DNA from: Amoebophrya sp. A120
Taxonomy: Eukaryota > Sar > Dinophyceae > Syndiniales > Amoebophryaceae
NCBI GenBank assembly: GCA_905178155.1
Contig: CAJINV010000003.1
Span: 331,091 to 395,090 of the forward strand
Reading direction: 5' to 3'
Length of the DNA: 64,000 bases
A program made the translations under genes and the position numbers. The notes under the pieces were generated by a model. That model was not told where the DNA came from. It ran no database searches and was given only the letters and a program-made list of their open reading frames with translations. Shown here in pieces: positions 43,101-57,100 of the stretch (the first letter of the stretch is position 1; each line of letters starts with the position of its first letter).

Positions 43101-44094
43101 TGATGCAGCCGGGCGTGATCTTCTCGGACCCAATGGAAATCCCCTGGACCCTCACCTACGCCGAGCAGAAGGCGTTGGTGGACCGGATCCTCGACAAAAA
43201 AATTGCCGCCAACGAGCCTCCGGCGGCCGCGCAGTTCCTGTGCTGGAAACTGTACAACGAGTTTGGCGTACTGCCTTCCATGGATAGCATGAGCGGGATG
43301 AGCCTAAGCTCGATCGGTATTTGTTTTTCTTCGGTGAAGTAAACGTTCGGTCGGTTTTGTGAAAAATCTTCAAATGTCGATCTTCCTTTTATTGTCTGTT
43401 GGTGACGACGCTGGTGACACTACGTCTGATAATATTGTCATCGATTACAGGTATGCCTCCCGCGGTGGTTTCCTGCGCGACGCACTTCTACGACCACAAT
43501 TACGATCTGACGTTCGCCCTGGAGTACATTTTGCAGGACCAGGCGCACTTCCGCGACACGCTGGGCACCAAGACGCGGTGGCCGCACGCGGTGATTTTCG
43601 GGGCGTGGACGGAGTTCCAGCCCGACGGAATGGACCGGAGTCACGCGGTGTGGCGCATGACCCAGGTGGGAATGCAGCCGTTCGAGCCGCAGGATGTGTC
43701 TGGGTACGACCTACACTCGGTGTGGACGCTGGACCGCATCTCCGCCGCGCACAAGTTTCTGGAGCAGAAGGTGAAGCCGAAGCTGCAGCAGGCGAGCGAA
43801 AAGTGGCACTTCGACAACAGCACCATTTTTGAGACCACCTACGCGGATTACGCGCTGATTCCGAAGAGTGGGAGTGAGCAAGCGATGAGCGGCAACAGCC
43901 TCTACTCCTACGCGGTCAAACTCTGCTCCAACGAGTTTGTGGACGTGAAAGGAATGGAGGGGAAACACATCATCCAGAAAGAGGTCTTGTTCGATCCGTC
44001 GAACACGGACTACAACAGCCGGAACAAAAGGTACCAAGCTTGGAAGGCGGCACTGGAAATCGCCGTCAGTAACGTCTGCCAGTTTGTGTGCTAA
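37143..44094 (+). CDS. Fusion of cytochrome b5-like domain, DUF1501 and DUF1800, nine exons with seven introners
   Basis: Exons 37143-39348, 39622-39669, 39937-40004, 40261-41224, 41483-41693, 41934-41981, 42239-42545, 43007-43316 and 43451-44094 total 4806 nt, or 1601 residues. A Gly/Ala-rich N terminus leads to a membrane segment at about 89-114 (MIVIAVFGIGAAVGGIGAIV). A cytochrome b5-like domain follows at about 135-195 (CWIAVHGKVLDVTEW, EHPGG with its heme-ligand His, and a second candidate His in NQHGG). DUF1501 spans about 260-790, with MVYIELKGGVDGAAMFV, TTFSEFGRRLEEN and GTDHGWSSYFAVFGTG; the last motif is complete only after introner B7 is removed. DUF1800 spans about 875-1601, with LLHFSRRIGFAPQ, ENFAREWFERFT, AAQFLCWKLYNEFG and GMQPFEPQDVSGY. 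In bacteria DUF1501 and DUF1800 are typically neighbouring genes for exported proteins; their biochemistry is poorly known. The last intron (43317-43450) is GT-AG; the other seven are introners. Confidence 0.85.
39349..39616. mobile_element. Introner B7 (268 bp)
   Basis: This is a family B element beginning TATGCATTGCAAATACGGC and ending CATATTTGCAGTTGATA. The duplication CCGGA is exact (39344-39348 and 39617-39621). Removing 273 bp rebuilds the DUF1501 motif EENSRKGTDHGWSSYF, which is strong independent support for the splice boundary. Confidence 0.95.
39670..39931. mobile_element. Introner B8 (262 bp)
   Basis: This is a family B element beginning TATCAATTGTAAAAGTGTC and ending CATTTTTGCATTTGATA. 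The duplication CACGG is exact (39665-39669 and 39932-39936). Removing 267 bp gives FAVFGTGLQRKVFGYD in frame. Confidence 0.94.
40005..40255. mobile_element. Introner B9 (251 bp)
   Basis: This is a family B element beginning TATCAACTGTAAAAGTGTC and ending CATATTTACAATGCATA. The duplication TCCCG is exact (40000-40004 and 40256-40260). Removing 256 bp gives LGSIIPRHSDAYVESKG in frame. Confidence 0.94.
41225..41477. mobile_element. Introner B10 (253 bp)
   Basis: This is a family B element beginning TATCAAATGCAAAAATGTC and ending CATTTTTGCAGTTGATA. The duplication GCAGA is exact (41220-41224 and 41478-41482). Removing 258 bp gives ALTVQKVIDDRKCSTGG in frame. Confidence 0.94.
41694..41928. mobile_element. 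Introner E3 (235 bp)
   Basis: This is a family E element beginning TATGGCGTTCTCAAATG and ending CAGTTGAGGACGCCATA. The flanking repeat AACGA/GACGA (41689-41693 and 41929-41933) has one mismatch. Removing 240 bp gives AKPDNDRKTFEHERAN in frame. Confidence 0.9.
41982..42233. mobile_element. Introner B11 (252 bp)
   Basis: This is a family B element beginning TATCAAATGTAAAAATGTC and ending ACATTTTTTCATTTGATA. The duplication AAGAT is exact (41977-41981 and 42234-42238). Removing 257 bp gives NQLKLKIAQYLQDRYF in frame. Long stretches look like the reverse complement of B5 (both contain AGCTC near AGGTGTTGCC/GGCAACACCT), suggesting a recent common source. Confidence 0.94.
42546..43001. mobile_element. 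Introner B12, expanded (456 bp)
   Basis: This is a family B element beginning TATAAAATGCAAATATGTC and ending CACTTTTGCATTTGATA. The duplication TCACG is exact (42541-42545 and 43002-43006). It is about 200 bp longer than other B copies and holds three copies of CATGCAAAACGTGCATG around 42748-42825. Removing 461 bp gives FERFTVGLRAHNEGDVK in frame, inside DUF1800. Confidence 0.93.
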
Positions 44095-46004
44095 GGCTAA
44101 CTGGGACAGAAGTACTTAGAGTCAATGAAGACAAGTCTCATGTTTCTATTGTTTCAGCGGGCTCATAGTTGTCATACATTTCTTTTTCTTGTTACACTGT
44201 CACTAGTAGAATCAGACGGCAATATAAATATTACAAGTGGTAGGCTCGATGTGCAGAGCTGTGTTCGAAGTTGTAGCAGGAGCGTTTGTAGTTGCAGCGT
44301 TTTAGCACGACATATTGACCTACCGAGTCACGACGCTATTTTAATTTTTCTCCGACATTTATTGTTTCTTCTTCTTCATCATGTACATGTTCATTTGTCT
44401 TTGTTTCTATCAATGCCCCCAGAAGTAGTCCTGAAAATGTGGCAAAAGCAATCAACATCTAAGTAACTTTACTTACGTTGCCATGATTCGTCCGCGCCCT
44501 GCATGCACTTCTGAAAATCATGTATATCGTCATGGTCCGTCTCGACCTAGTACTTTTTAATTTCACGCCGCCAGCAGGTTGACTGAGAAATAAGAATAAC
44601 GGTAGAACTGTTGTGTAAGATACGATATGCATAATCCCCGCCCTGGCATGAAATCACAGCTGGAATGACCCTCACTTTCATACGCGAGGACCAGGAGGCT
44701 GTGTTGTATTAACTGCTTTCATTTTTATCCATGGGCTATTGTGGCAACATGAACATCATCATCGCGTATCAACGAGTATATCAAAATCAATTTAATCATT
44801 TTGATATCAGTATCAAACGGACGACCGAGAAAGAAGGCCTGTGCTGTTGTAGATCAACTGCTCATCAACGTCATGAATAACATCGCTGGTGTATTAATGC
44901 GATGAAATGTCAGTGTTCTTTCTCTTTGCCACGTCGATCGTGTTTTATTGCAGCAACGAGGCGCTTTGATGCAAGCAGTATTATTTGTGGCTCGCGCTCG
45001 CCAATCAAGACAAGAACGTTAGTAGAGTCGATGGACATGGAAAACCGGAGATGTCGAGTAGAAAGTGATTGGATGTTTCTCTGTTCTTCTTTTTTCGTAT
45101 CGCAGCGTCGAGGAATTCGCACTGAATGAACAAAAAAAGCGTGAAGACTCCGGATCGAAGAGTAAGAGGCGTCGTTTCTTTTTTCGTTTTTTCATGCGAC
45201 TACGAAAATGCAGACTATTGTCCTTCTGTCGTGCCGCGCATGTTGTAGTTCTTTGCGTCGAGGTGATTGTGATAGATATCAGCAACAAAAAGAACGAATA
45301 GAGTTGAGAACATCAACATAGAGATTTTGTTCTCGCGCTCGGATTTACGTGGCGATTAGTGCGGCTACAAGTTTTGTTTGAAGTACGCTAAAAGTAGAGA
45401 GAGGTAATGTAGTACGCAAGAGCCGGTGAATCCAATCTCGGAGGGGCGCGACGTGGGTTCACAGAATGTGGCACCTGCAGCGTTCTTAAATAAAGGATGA
45501 TGGTTGGACCGTCGCTTTTTTTTACTCCTAGGCGCGTGATGAAAGTGCGATGCGTTTGATACTGAAAGTAAGAATACAGATTTGAAATTTTTGAAGCAAC
45601 TATGGCGACAGTATCCGAGTTTCCTAAAAAAAGGTAGAATTTGCGACGACAGCGACAGGAGAGTGGAGTCGTTCTTTTCGCTGCCTTTGAAACAGGAAAA
45701 GAGGGCGTCGTGTCCTCTAGCTATTTTTTTCCAACGGAGCCCGATCATCTTTCCGCATAAAATACGACACCGGGCGAGATAAGTAGCCGGAATCTGCTCC
45801 GTTGTCGACCCAATCTGGATAATTAACCTTCGAAGGACCAGGTCGTGTTGTAAGTAGCGTTTGACGAGACGAGGCGGTCCTTTCATCGACGTGGTTGCAA
45901 ACTCGTCTCAGTACAAGAACTACTGCCAGTACTTCTAAACAGAAGGGAGCGCGACCGCTACTCGCGCCTCTGCCTTGACGGCCAGTCCTCGCCGGTGGAG
46001 CAGG
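44095..46004. other. Intergenic stretch, no gene recognised
   Basis: Several short frames occur (for example 44125-44466, which starts with a hydrophobic run), but none is convincing. The region is AT-rich until about 45780. Confidence 0.55.
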
Positions 46005-50180
<4,176 letters not shown>

Positions 50181-51639
50181 GAACAAGAGCGCTTTGCTCG
50201 CTTTTCTCCGCGAAGGTTGGGGCCGGAAGTTACTTTTCTGCCAGTTGTTGTTTAGTCTATATACCTATACGTCTTGCTAGTGAGAATAAACGCAAGATGA
50301 AAAAGAAGTCGCTTTATTAAAAATTCCAGAGCGAATGATTTGAGTAAAGTTAGTCGAGAGCCTGTTGCAAGAGCAACAATGTTTGAATAATACAGTCAGT
50401 AGAAAGATGCGGATATGCCGAGTAGGAGATTAGATTGTCCTTATCCCAAGTTTGTTACCAAGAGATTGAGATACAGATCGTTTAGCGTCGCGGTATCAGA
50501 AGAACAAGAATTACTTACTTTGCTTTTCGTACACTGTGTGAAAATGTGGAGGTCAATTTACAATTAGAAACGACGTCCGTCGATAGAAAACTGCTTGTGT
50601 CACAAGCCATGAACAAGATACAGATAGGTCATGCAGTTGCAGGCTGAGTCCTGACTACGTGAAACCAAGAAGAGTGGATCACTACGAAACGAACGGAGAG
50701 CTAAATCCAGTCATTTTATCCGATATTGGGTGGTATTAAGGAATCGTGAGTTGTTGCACGTCGTGCTAGCTGCTGTGATTGGAGACATGATAAATCGCGG
50801 TACCGAAGAACTAGAACTGTGACACGCGGCCAAAATTGTGTCGTCCGTACGGTAACGCCTACGACAACATAAATCGGGCCCCCAAGACCTAGAAGAACTT
50901 CGCAGCGTCGCCGCAGGCTGGATGGCCAGAAATTCCACCCAGCGAACAAGACTAGAACTATCTCGCAGGTGCAAGTACACAATAAATCTAAAATACAAAA
51001 ATGTATCCTCGTCCTGAAAATTACGGCTTTCTTCACGTGAAAGAGAAAGTCAATTCGAAGACGTTTTTATTCTACAATTAACCTGTACATGAATTCAGAG
51101 CTACAAGTCTTTTTACTTAGTGATTGGTGTAGTTGTCGTGAATCTCTGCAAATAAAAGAAAATCCGAACTGTGTCTGTATTTCGTGAGTGAACGTTTAGA
51201 GCTCTGCCTCGGAAAACATCTTTGTTCTATTCAGGAAACAACAGGAGCATGCACGAGACCGGTCGGAAAAATGAACATCAGCATTCTGTATCGACGTCTT
51301 CGACGCATGTCGAATATCGACCGTCCCCCAGGATGTGTTGCTGCTCGCAATCAAGGAAAAAGGTCGGGGTTGTTCACAAGCCAAGTTCAGGGGCATTGTC
51401 GTTTTTCTTGAGCGCCTGCGTTCTGTTCAAGTGGATCCCAGTTTATTTGAGGGTATGATAGATTCTGATACAAGAACGACAGTGGACGAAAAGCATGGCT
51501 TCGCTCGCAGATGCCTTGTTATTTTAGGAAAAAGACAAAGAGAAAAGCTGATAACTACGCCTACGGCTAGGTTGTATTACGAAAAAGAAAAAGAATATTC
51601 ATCAACATTGAGTTCTCTACCGAAATTCAAATTGAAAAA
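50181..51639. other. Intergenic stretch, no gene recognised
   Basis: Only short frames on both strands are seen, with no domain and no element ends. Confidence 0.6.
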
Positions 51640-52440
51640 ATGTTGTCCCACCTTGCTCCGCAGCGGATGTACCCGAGCCTCTTGGCGCGGAAAATGATCA
51701 CGCCCAGTGAAGCCAGTGCGAAGCGCTTTTCAACGGGCCGCTCTCATAGAGGTACACTGCAGCACTCCTGTCCACGGGGAAGATTCATCCCAGAGCAGCC
51801 CATTGCGTTCCGCAACACGTTTGGCCGCGGGTTTCTTGGTTCCAGATCTGCAACCTGTTCCGCTGGCTTACGAGTACGACCGAATTTGTCTGCTGTGTCG
51901 TCCTGCGCTGCTGCAACCAGCACTATCTCGTCGAAATCCAGCCCACTGTTCGACCACCAGCGAAGGACCTTGTTTGATTGGGCGCTGCGACCCTATGCGT
52001 GTGCAGCTGTCGCTAGCAGCGCCGTGCCGCTTTCTACCCTGAGCGCTGGCTTTTCAAAGTGTAGTCTATCGCTTTTGGTCGCGCCCTGGAAAGCTCTGCC
52101 TACTGCTCTTGTCATCCTCCCCGCGGCCTGGGCAGTGCCAGCTGTGTATCGTCTTTGCTTTTCGAACTGTTCCAGAGGAGCAGTTGCTGGCGTCTTTACC
52201 TTCTTTATGCAGTTTACCCTAACTTTTCTTCCCGTCCCGGCCTTCGAGAACTTGTTCGCCGAGCTGACGTTTTACATCACGGCCCTCTGCATGACATTCT
52301 TCATGTACAACCTGTTTCCGGAGCTGATGCTGGAAGACGGCATTTGGATCTTCTACTCTGCGCTCTTTGTCCTGCCTATGTTGCCGCTAGCCTTCTCATA
52401 CCTACCACTGTTTGCCACGAGGACCTACTTTATCTTGTAG
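51640..52440 (+). CDS. Membrane protein of unknown function, possible organelle presequence
   Basis: This is a single ORF of 266 residues. The first 110 residues are Arg/Ser/Ala-rich and poor in acidic residues (for example MLSHLAPQRMYPSLLARKMI and KRFSTGRSHRGTLQHSC), resembling a mitochondrial presequence. Hydrophobic segments lie at about 145-170, 178-200, 206-228 and 235-262. The last reads IWIFYSALFVLPMLPLAFSY. I recognise no family. No introner interrupts it. Confidence 0.6.
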   Translation: MLSHLAPQRMYPSLLARKMITPSEASAKRFSTGRSHRGTLQHSCPRGRFIPEQPIAFRNTFGRGFLGSRSATCSAGLRVRPNLSAVSSCAAATSTISSKSSPLFDHQRRTLFDWALRPYACAAVASSAVPLSTLSAGFSKCSLSLLVAPWKALPTALVILPAAWAVPAVYRLCFSNCSRGAVAGVFTFFMQFTLTFLPVPAFENLFAELTFYITALCMTFFMYNLFPELMLEDGIWIFYSALFVLPMLPLAFSYLPLFATRTYFIL

Positions 52441-53031
52441 AACTTCTGGGACTGGAAAGAAGCAAATGAAGAAATGTGGTCTCAACGAAACGGAAAAGTT
52501 GGCGGTTTAGAAGAAGTGCCGGGATGCAAACAAGCCCGTGAAAGAGAGAAAATCCAGAAAAAGAAATCAAATTGAATAAGTGGCTGCGGCGATCTGTGCC
52601 ACCGATGTTGACCGCTGTTTTTCTCGAACGAATCGCGGCCGGTCGGGCGTGCGTCGATGCTTTCGTCGCTGATGTTCTTGTGGTAGGTAGACCTGTGTTG
52701 TTGATTTGCTGGTAGCTGTTGTCTTCCAGGTTGATTTTACATGATTTACTGTGCTCGATAGGTATATTGAGTGCATTTTTTTTTGTTTTCGATGTCTTTA
52801 TAAAAAACTACTTACGGTTCGGAATCGGGTTACTGTTCGAGTTCGAACTGGAAGGAAGTAGTGTCGGTACTTTTGCAGCTGATCTAGCACGTACCGAGAG
52901 TAGATTCGTGTTGCGTAGAGAGACCGGCGAGCAGCATATTCATCAAGGGCTTCCGGGGGTAGTAAGGCCCAATTAAAGGCCCGATACCAATTGGAGCCCG
53001 TGTGGCCCAATTAAAGGCCCAATTTATTATC
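52441..53031. other. Upstream part of a tandem duplication
   Basis: From about 52668 this region matches 53862-54141 upstream of the full methyltransferase gene. Shared pieces include GTTGATTTGCTGG, TTTTCGATGTCTTT, GCAGCTGATCTAG and GAGAGTAGATTCGTGTTG. It also holds GGCCCAATTAAAGGCCC twice (52967 and 53007). It is probably the 5' untranslated or promoter region. Confidence 0.65.
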
Positions 53032-53232
53032 ATGGGAGCCACTCGGCTCTCCTGTTCGTGCTGGACGAGCTGGACCTCGTCCGCTTTGGCTGCTCTACTC
53101 TTCTACTTCAGTGTTTTATTTTCCGAAACTCGGGCACTGGACGGGCATTTCTGTTGGGTGGGAGGAGTATCGTGGTCCGACTGCTGCGACACGGGTGGCG
53201 CGTTCGGGACTTGGAATGGCCGAAGGCCATGA
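53032..53232 (+). pseudogene. Truncated 5' copy of the downstream methyltransferase gene, lacking introners
   Basis: It encodes MGATRLSCSCWTSWTSSALA, a hydrophobic run LLFYFSVLF and the Cys-rich start DGHFCWVGGVSWSDCCDTGG, then diverges and stops (66 codons). It matches exons 1-3 of the gene at 54142-57220 but has neither introner I1 nor A8. The target words TGGGT (53155-53159) and GCTGC (53183-53187) each occur once here, so it preserves two empty sites. It may be a spliced-copy derivative or a pre-insertion duplicate. An 87-bp stretch near the start of the full copy is missing here. Confidence 0.7.
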
Positions 53233-54141
53233 AGGGCGTGGCTGGGAAGCAGCCAGCGCGCGAGCTTGGGGGAGAACGGGCAGCCGTCTTCGGCGGGGCT
53301 GCCGCGCTTCTCCTGCCGGGCTGCCAGGAGTGGGCCTTACGCTCCTGCTCGTTGAAAGCGCGTGGCTTTCAAGTGCCCTGCTATTGGAAATGAATTACTT
53401 GCATTGCCTTGGCATAGGAAGTATTTTCTTTGTTGTGCTAGTATATTGCAAGCAATTCGTGTTCAGCGCCAGCTCGTTGAAAGCAATGCGCCTTCAATAT
53501 AAGGGGTCGCCCAGCAGCTGCCACACTCTAGCCTTTCGGAAATGCGTTCCCAAGGTTTGCCGGAAATCCTGGGAGCATATTTCGGCAAGGCCCCCACGTC
53601 GGCTTTGTGCTCTGGCCGGCAGTAGGTCTGAAGACCTCGCGCAAAATCATCCGACGTCGGGGAGATAAAGAAATGCGCCCCTGGGATTTTCGCCGCGTCG
53701 AGACCTGGGATCATAGTTCTGCAAAACCCCCTCGTAAGATGATTCTGTGCGGGTTTTTCTGTGTTTCAAGATCAGAACACAAACTCGAGTAGCACTCTCG
53801 TGCTCTGGCTTGCAGAACTGTGCTCCTAAGATTTGCTGACATCTGATGTTCTTTTTTATTTGTCGCTGATGTTCTTTTTTTGTTGATTTGCTGGCAACTG
53901 TTATCTTCAAGGTTGATTCTACATATGTTACATATATGTGTGTCCATTTTTCTCCGTTTTCGATGTCTTTTAACATTTACGGTTCGGGTTACTCTTCGAG
54001 TTCGAACTCGAAGGAAGTAGCGTCGGTGCTTTTGCAGCTGATCTAGTACCGAGAGTAGATTCGTGTTGTGTAGAGAGAGCGGCGAGCAGCATATTCATGA
54101 AGGGCTGCCGGGGGTCGTAAGGCCCAATGAAAGCAGCTATC
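53233..54141. other. Spacer and second copy of the duplicated upstream region
   Basis: 53233-53860 has no recognised gene. From about 53862 the sequence is a diverged copy of 52668-53031, again ending with an ATG in the context TATCATGGGAGC. Confidence 0.6.
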
Positions 54142-57100
54142 ATGGGAGCTACTCGGCTCTCCTGCTCGTTTCTTGCAGGTCGTGTTGCTTCAGAGGTGGG
54201 GGGTTCTGGTGGAAATTTTTTGAAGAGCGCAACAGCAGCACGATATAATTCGGCCTGGACGAGCTGGACCTCCGCTTTGGCTGCTCTACTCTTCTACTTC
54301 AGCGTTTTATTTACCGAAACTCGGGCACTGGACGGGCATTTCTGTTGGGTTATTCAGGGAAAATTTGTCACCGTCACCGTTTTGGCATATTCATTTTCCG
54401 ACCCAAAAAAATTGATTTTTTCCTGATATCCCACACATGCCCATATTGATCAGTTGTTGCAAATGTGGCCCGCGAGGCATTACACTTCGAGCATGGTGGC
54501 CCGTGTAGTTGAACGCAATCCAGAAGCGCCCCGGAATGGCTTTGCCGTCGTACAGACCAAAGACGCGGCTCCAGAAGGTCCGTTGCGAGGAGGCTGGCTG
54601 CTGGCGCATAGGGGCTCGACCCTTGCTGGGGGGCCTTCTCCATGGTGCGGCTTGCGATGTTGGGTTGCTCCTGGGAATGTCGGGCCCTTGTCACTCCTTG
54701 ACGAAAGGCCTCCGGCAAAGGACCTCCAGAACCCAGAAAAAAGCAGCAAAATTTTAAGCAAATTTAACGACCACCTGGTGACAAATCCCAGAAATTTTAC
54801 ATTTTGCACGGTATGGTGGACGTTTCCGAGCCAGATTTGTTACTGGTGACAAATCAGCAAATTCTTGCATTTTGCAAGGTATGGTGGACGATTGCGCACG
54901 GACCAAAAATTCTTGCAGCTGCAAGAATTTTTGATCAGTGCGCAATCGTCCACCATACCGCGCAAAATGCAAAATTTCTGGCATTTGTCACCAGTTCCGA
55001 TTTTGGGCTCCCAGAGTCCACCATACCGTGCAAAATGCACGATTTTCGAGATTTGTCACCAGGTCGTCGGTTAATTTGCTCAAAAAATTGCCTTTTTTTC
55101 ACGGGTAGTGGAGGTCCTTTGCTGAAGGTCTTTCGTCAAGGAGTAAGATGTGCCCGAGATGCTAAGGGGCAACCCAGCAAGACCAGCCACAGTATTCCGA
55201 TCCTCCGCGGACGGAAATCTGGTTGCTCTAGTGTCAGTAGACAGCCTCCCAGCCAAGGACCTTCTGGAGCAGCGGCTTTGGCCTGTATAACGGCAGCGCC
55301 GTTCTGGGATATTTCGGGACTACCTTCAGCGAGCTAGGTCAGCGCGCTTGAAACGCAGTAGCTAGCTTGCCGCAGTTGCAACATGTGGCAGACACGGACA
55401 CGCATACAAAGCCAGCAGAAATTCAAATTTTTTTGCTCAAAAAATGAATATGCCAAAACGGTGACGGTGACAAATTTTCCCTGAATATGGGTGGGAGGAG
55501 TATCGTGGTCTGACTGCTGCTATCCTGTGCAAAAGTATCGTACTCGTAGTAATCGCATTTATGCATTACAAATCTTTTTCTAAACGCAAATCCGCATTAC
55601 AAACTTAATCTGTAATGCTGAGCCAATTTGTAATGCATTTATACGAATACGATACTTTTGCAGTTCATAGCTGCGACACGGGTGGCGCGTTCGGGAACGA
55701 AGCGTGTTGGACCGGGGAGTTCACGTTCGAGCGATGTTGCGACCGCCAGATGCAGGGTCTGGAGGACGAGTGGGGACCGAAGCTGCTGCAGAATCTGAAG
55801 ACGACGTTATCCTGAGTAAAAACGTACCCACACCAGAGTCAGGATGGGGATTTTGCAACACAAACCTAGGAGCTTTGTAAGTCACGCATGACAAGTTGCA
55901 CTATGCAGTGTAGTGCAGGTTAGCAAGTGCAGCCGCGTCACAGATTCATCTGCTCATCCTGTTCACAGCATCACAAATTTCAAAACACGATTGGAAATGG
56001 CTCTCATGGAGATGCGCATTACAAGTCTTCCTGTCTTTGCAAATCTGCATTACAACTCTGGTGTGGGTACGTTTTTACTCAGGATAGACGTCGCACGAGG
56101 AGATGGAGGAGAGCCTGCGGAAATCACTGACCGTGGTGGAGTATGCATTGCAAAAGTATCGTACTCGTACTAATTGCAGATATGCATGACAAATCTAGCT
56201 GTTAAGGTAAATCAGCATTACAAATTTAGGTTTGTAATGCTGAGCTAATTTGTATTGCGATTTATACTAGTGCGATACTTTTGCACAGGATATGGAGAAC
56301 CGCACCATGAGTGCGCACAGTAGCGCGCTCTTCCTGGTCTTGCTGCTGCGTCTGCAACAGCGATTCGCGGAGGCGGAAGAGCTGCAGCACCAAATCCCGC
56401 AACTGCAGCTGTCCGTGAATTCCGCCACCGGCGTGTGGGAAGGGAGCAGCAGCGTCGGGTACCACATGCACGACGTCGATTTGGTGCACACCGGTTTGAT
56501 ATCCTGTGCAAAAGCATCGTACTCGTATAAATGCATTACAAATTTGCTCGGCATGAGAAATAAAATTTGTAATGCGGATTTAGCTTCAGAAGAAAAATTT
56601 GTCATGCGTGATTGCAATTACTACGAGTACGGTGCTTTTGCATTGCATATTTGATGCCTTTACTGCAAAAATACAACGCCCGTTCCGTGCTGGACCTGGG
56701 CTGCGGTGTGGGCTACTACGTCCGCGACTTCCGGACCAAGTACAGGTCCGCCAGTCAGGCGCCATTGGACCTCGTGCTCGGCGTGGACGGCAACCCCGAT
56801 ACGGTGGAGATTACCGACGGGCGGTGCACCGTGGGCGACTTGTCGAAAAAGCTGGACCTCGGCTTTCGCTTTGACGTGGTGATGTCCCTGGAAGTGGCCG
56901 AACACATTCCCCCGGAGTACGAGCAGACGTTTGTAGCGAATTTGCTGCGACACAGCGGACACCTGCTGGTGTTGTCTTGGGGCAACCAGCCGGGGCACGG
57001 CCACGTCAACAACAAGGCATCGGGGGAAGTTCGAAGCGTCTTCACCGCACACGGCTTTCTTTTCGACGAGGAAGAGAGTCGCAGGCTTCGCACAGCCGCA

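Noticed and set aside
45365-45886. 173-codon minus-strand ORF
   Set aside because: No domain, no signal features and mixed composition; nothing else supports transcription from this strand.
54351-55487. A transposase gene inside the long introners I1 or G1
   Set aside because: The frames inside are short and explained by the inverted repeats; no DDE-type or other transposase motif could be seen.
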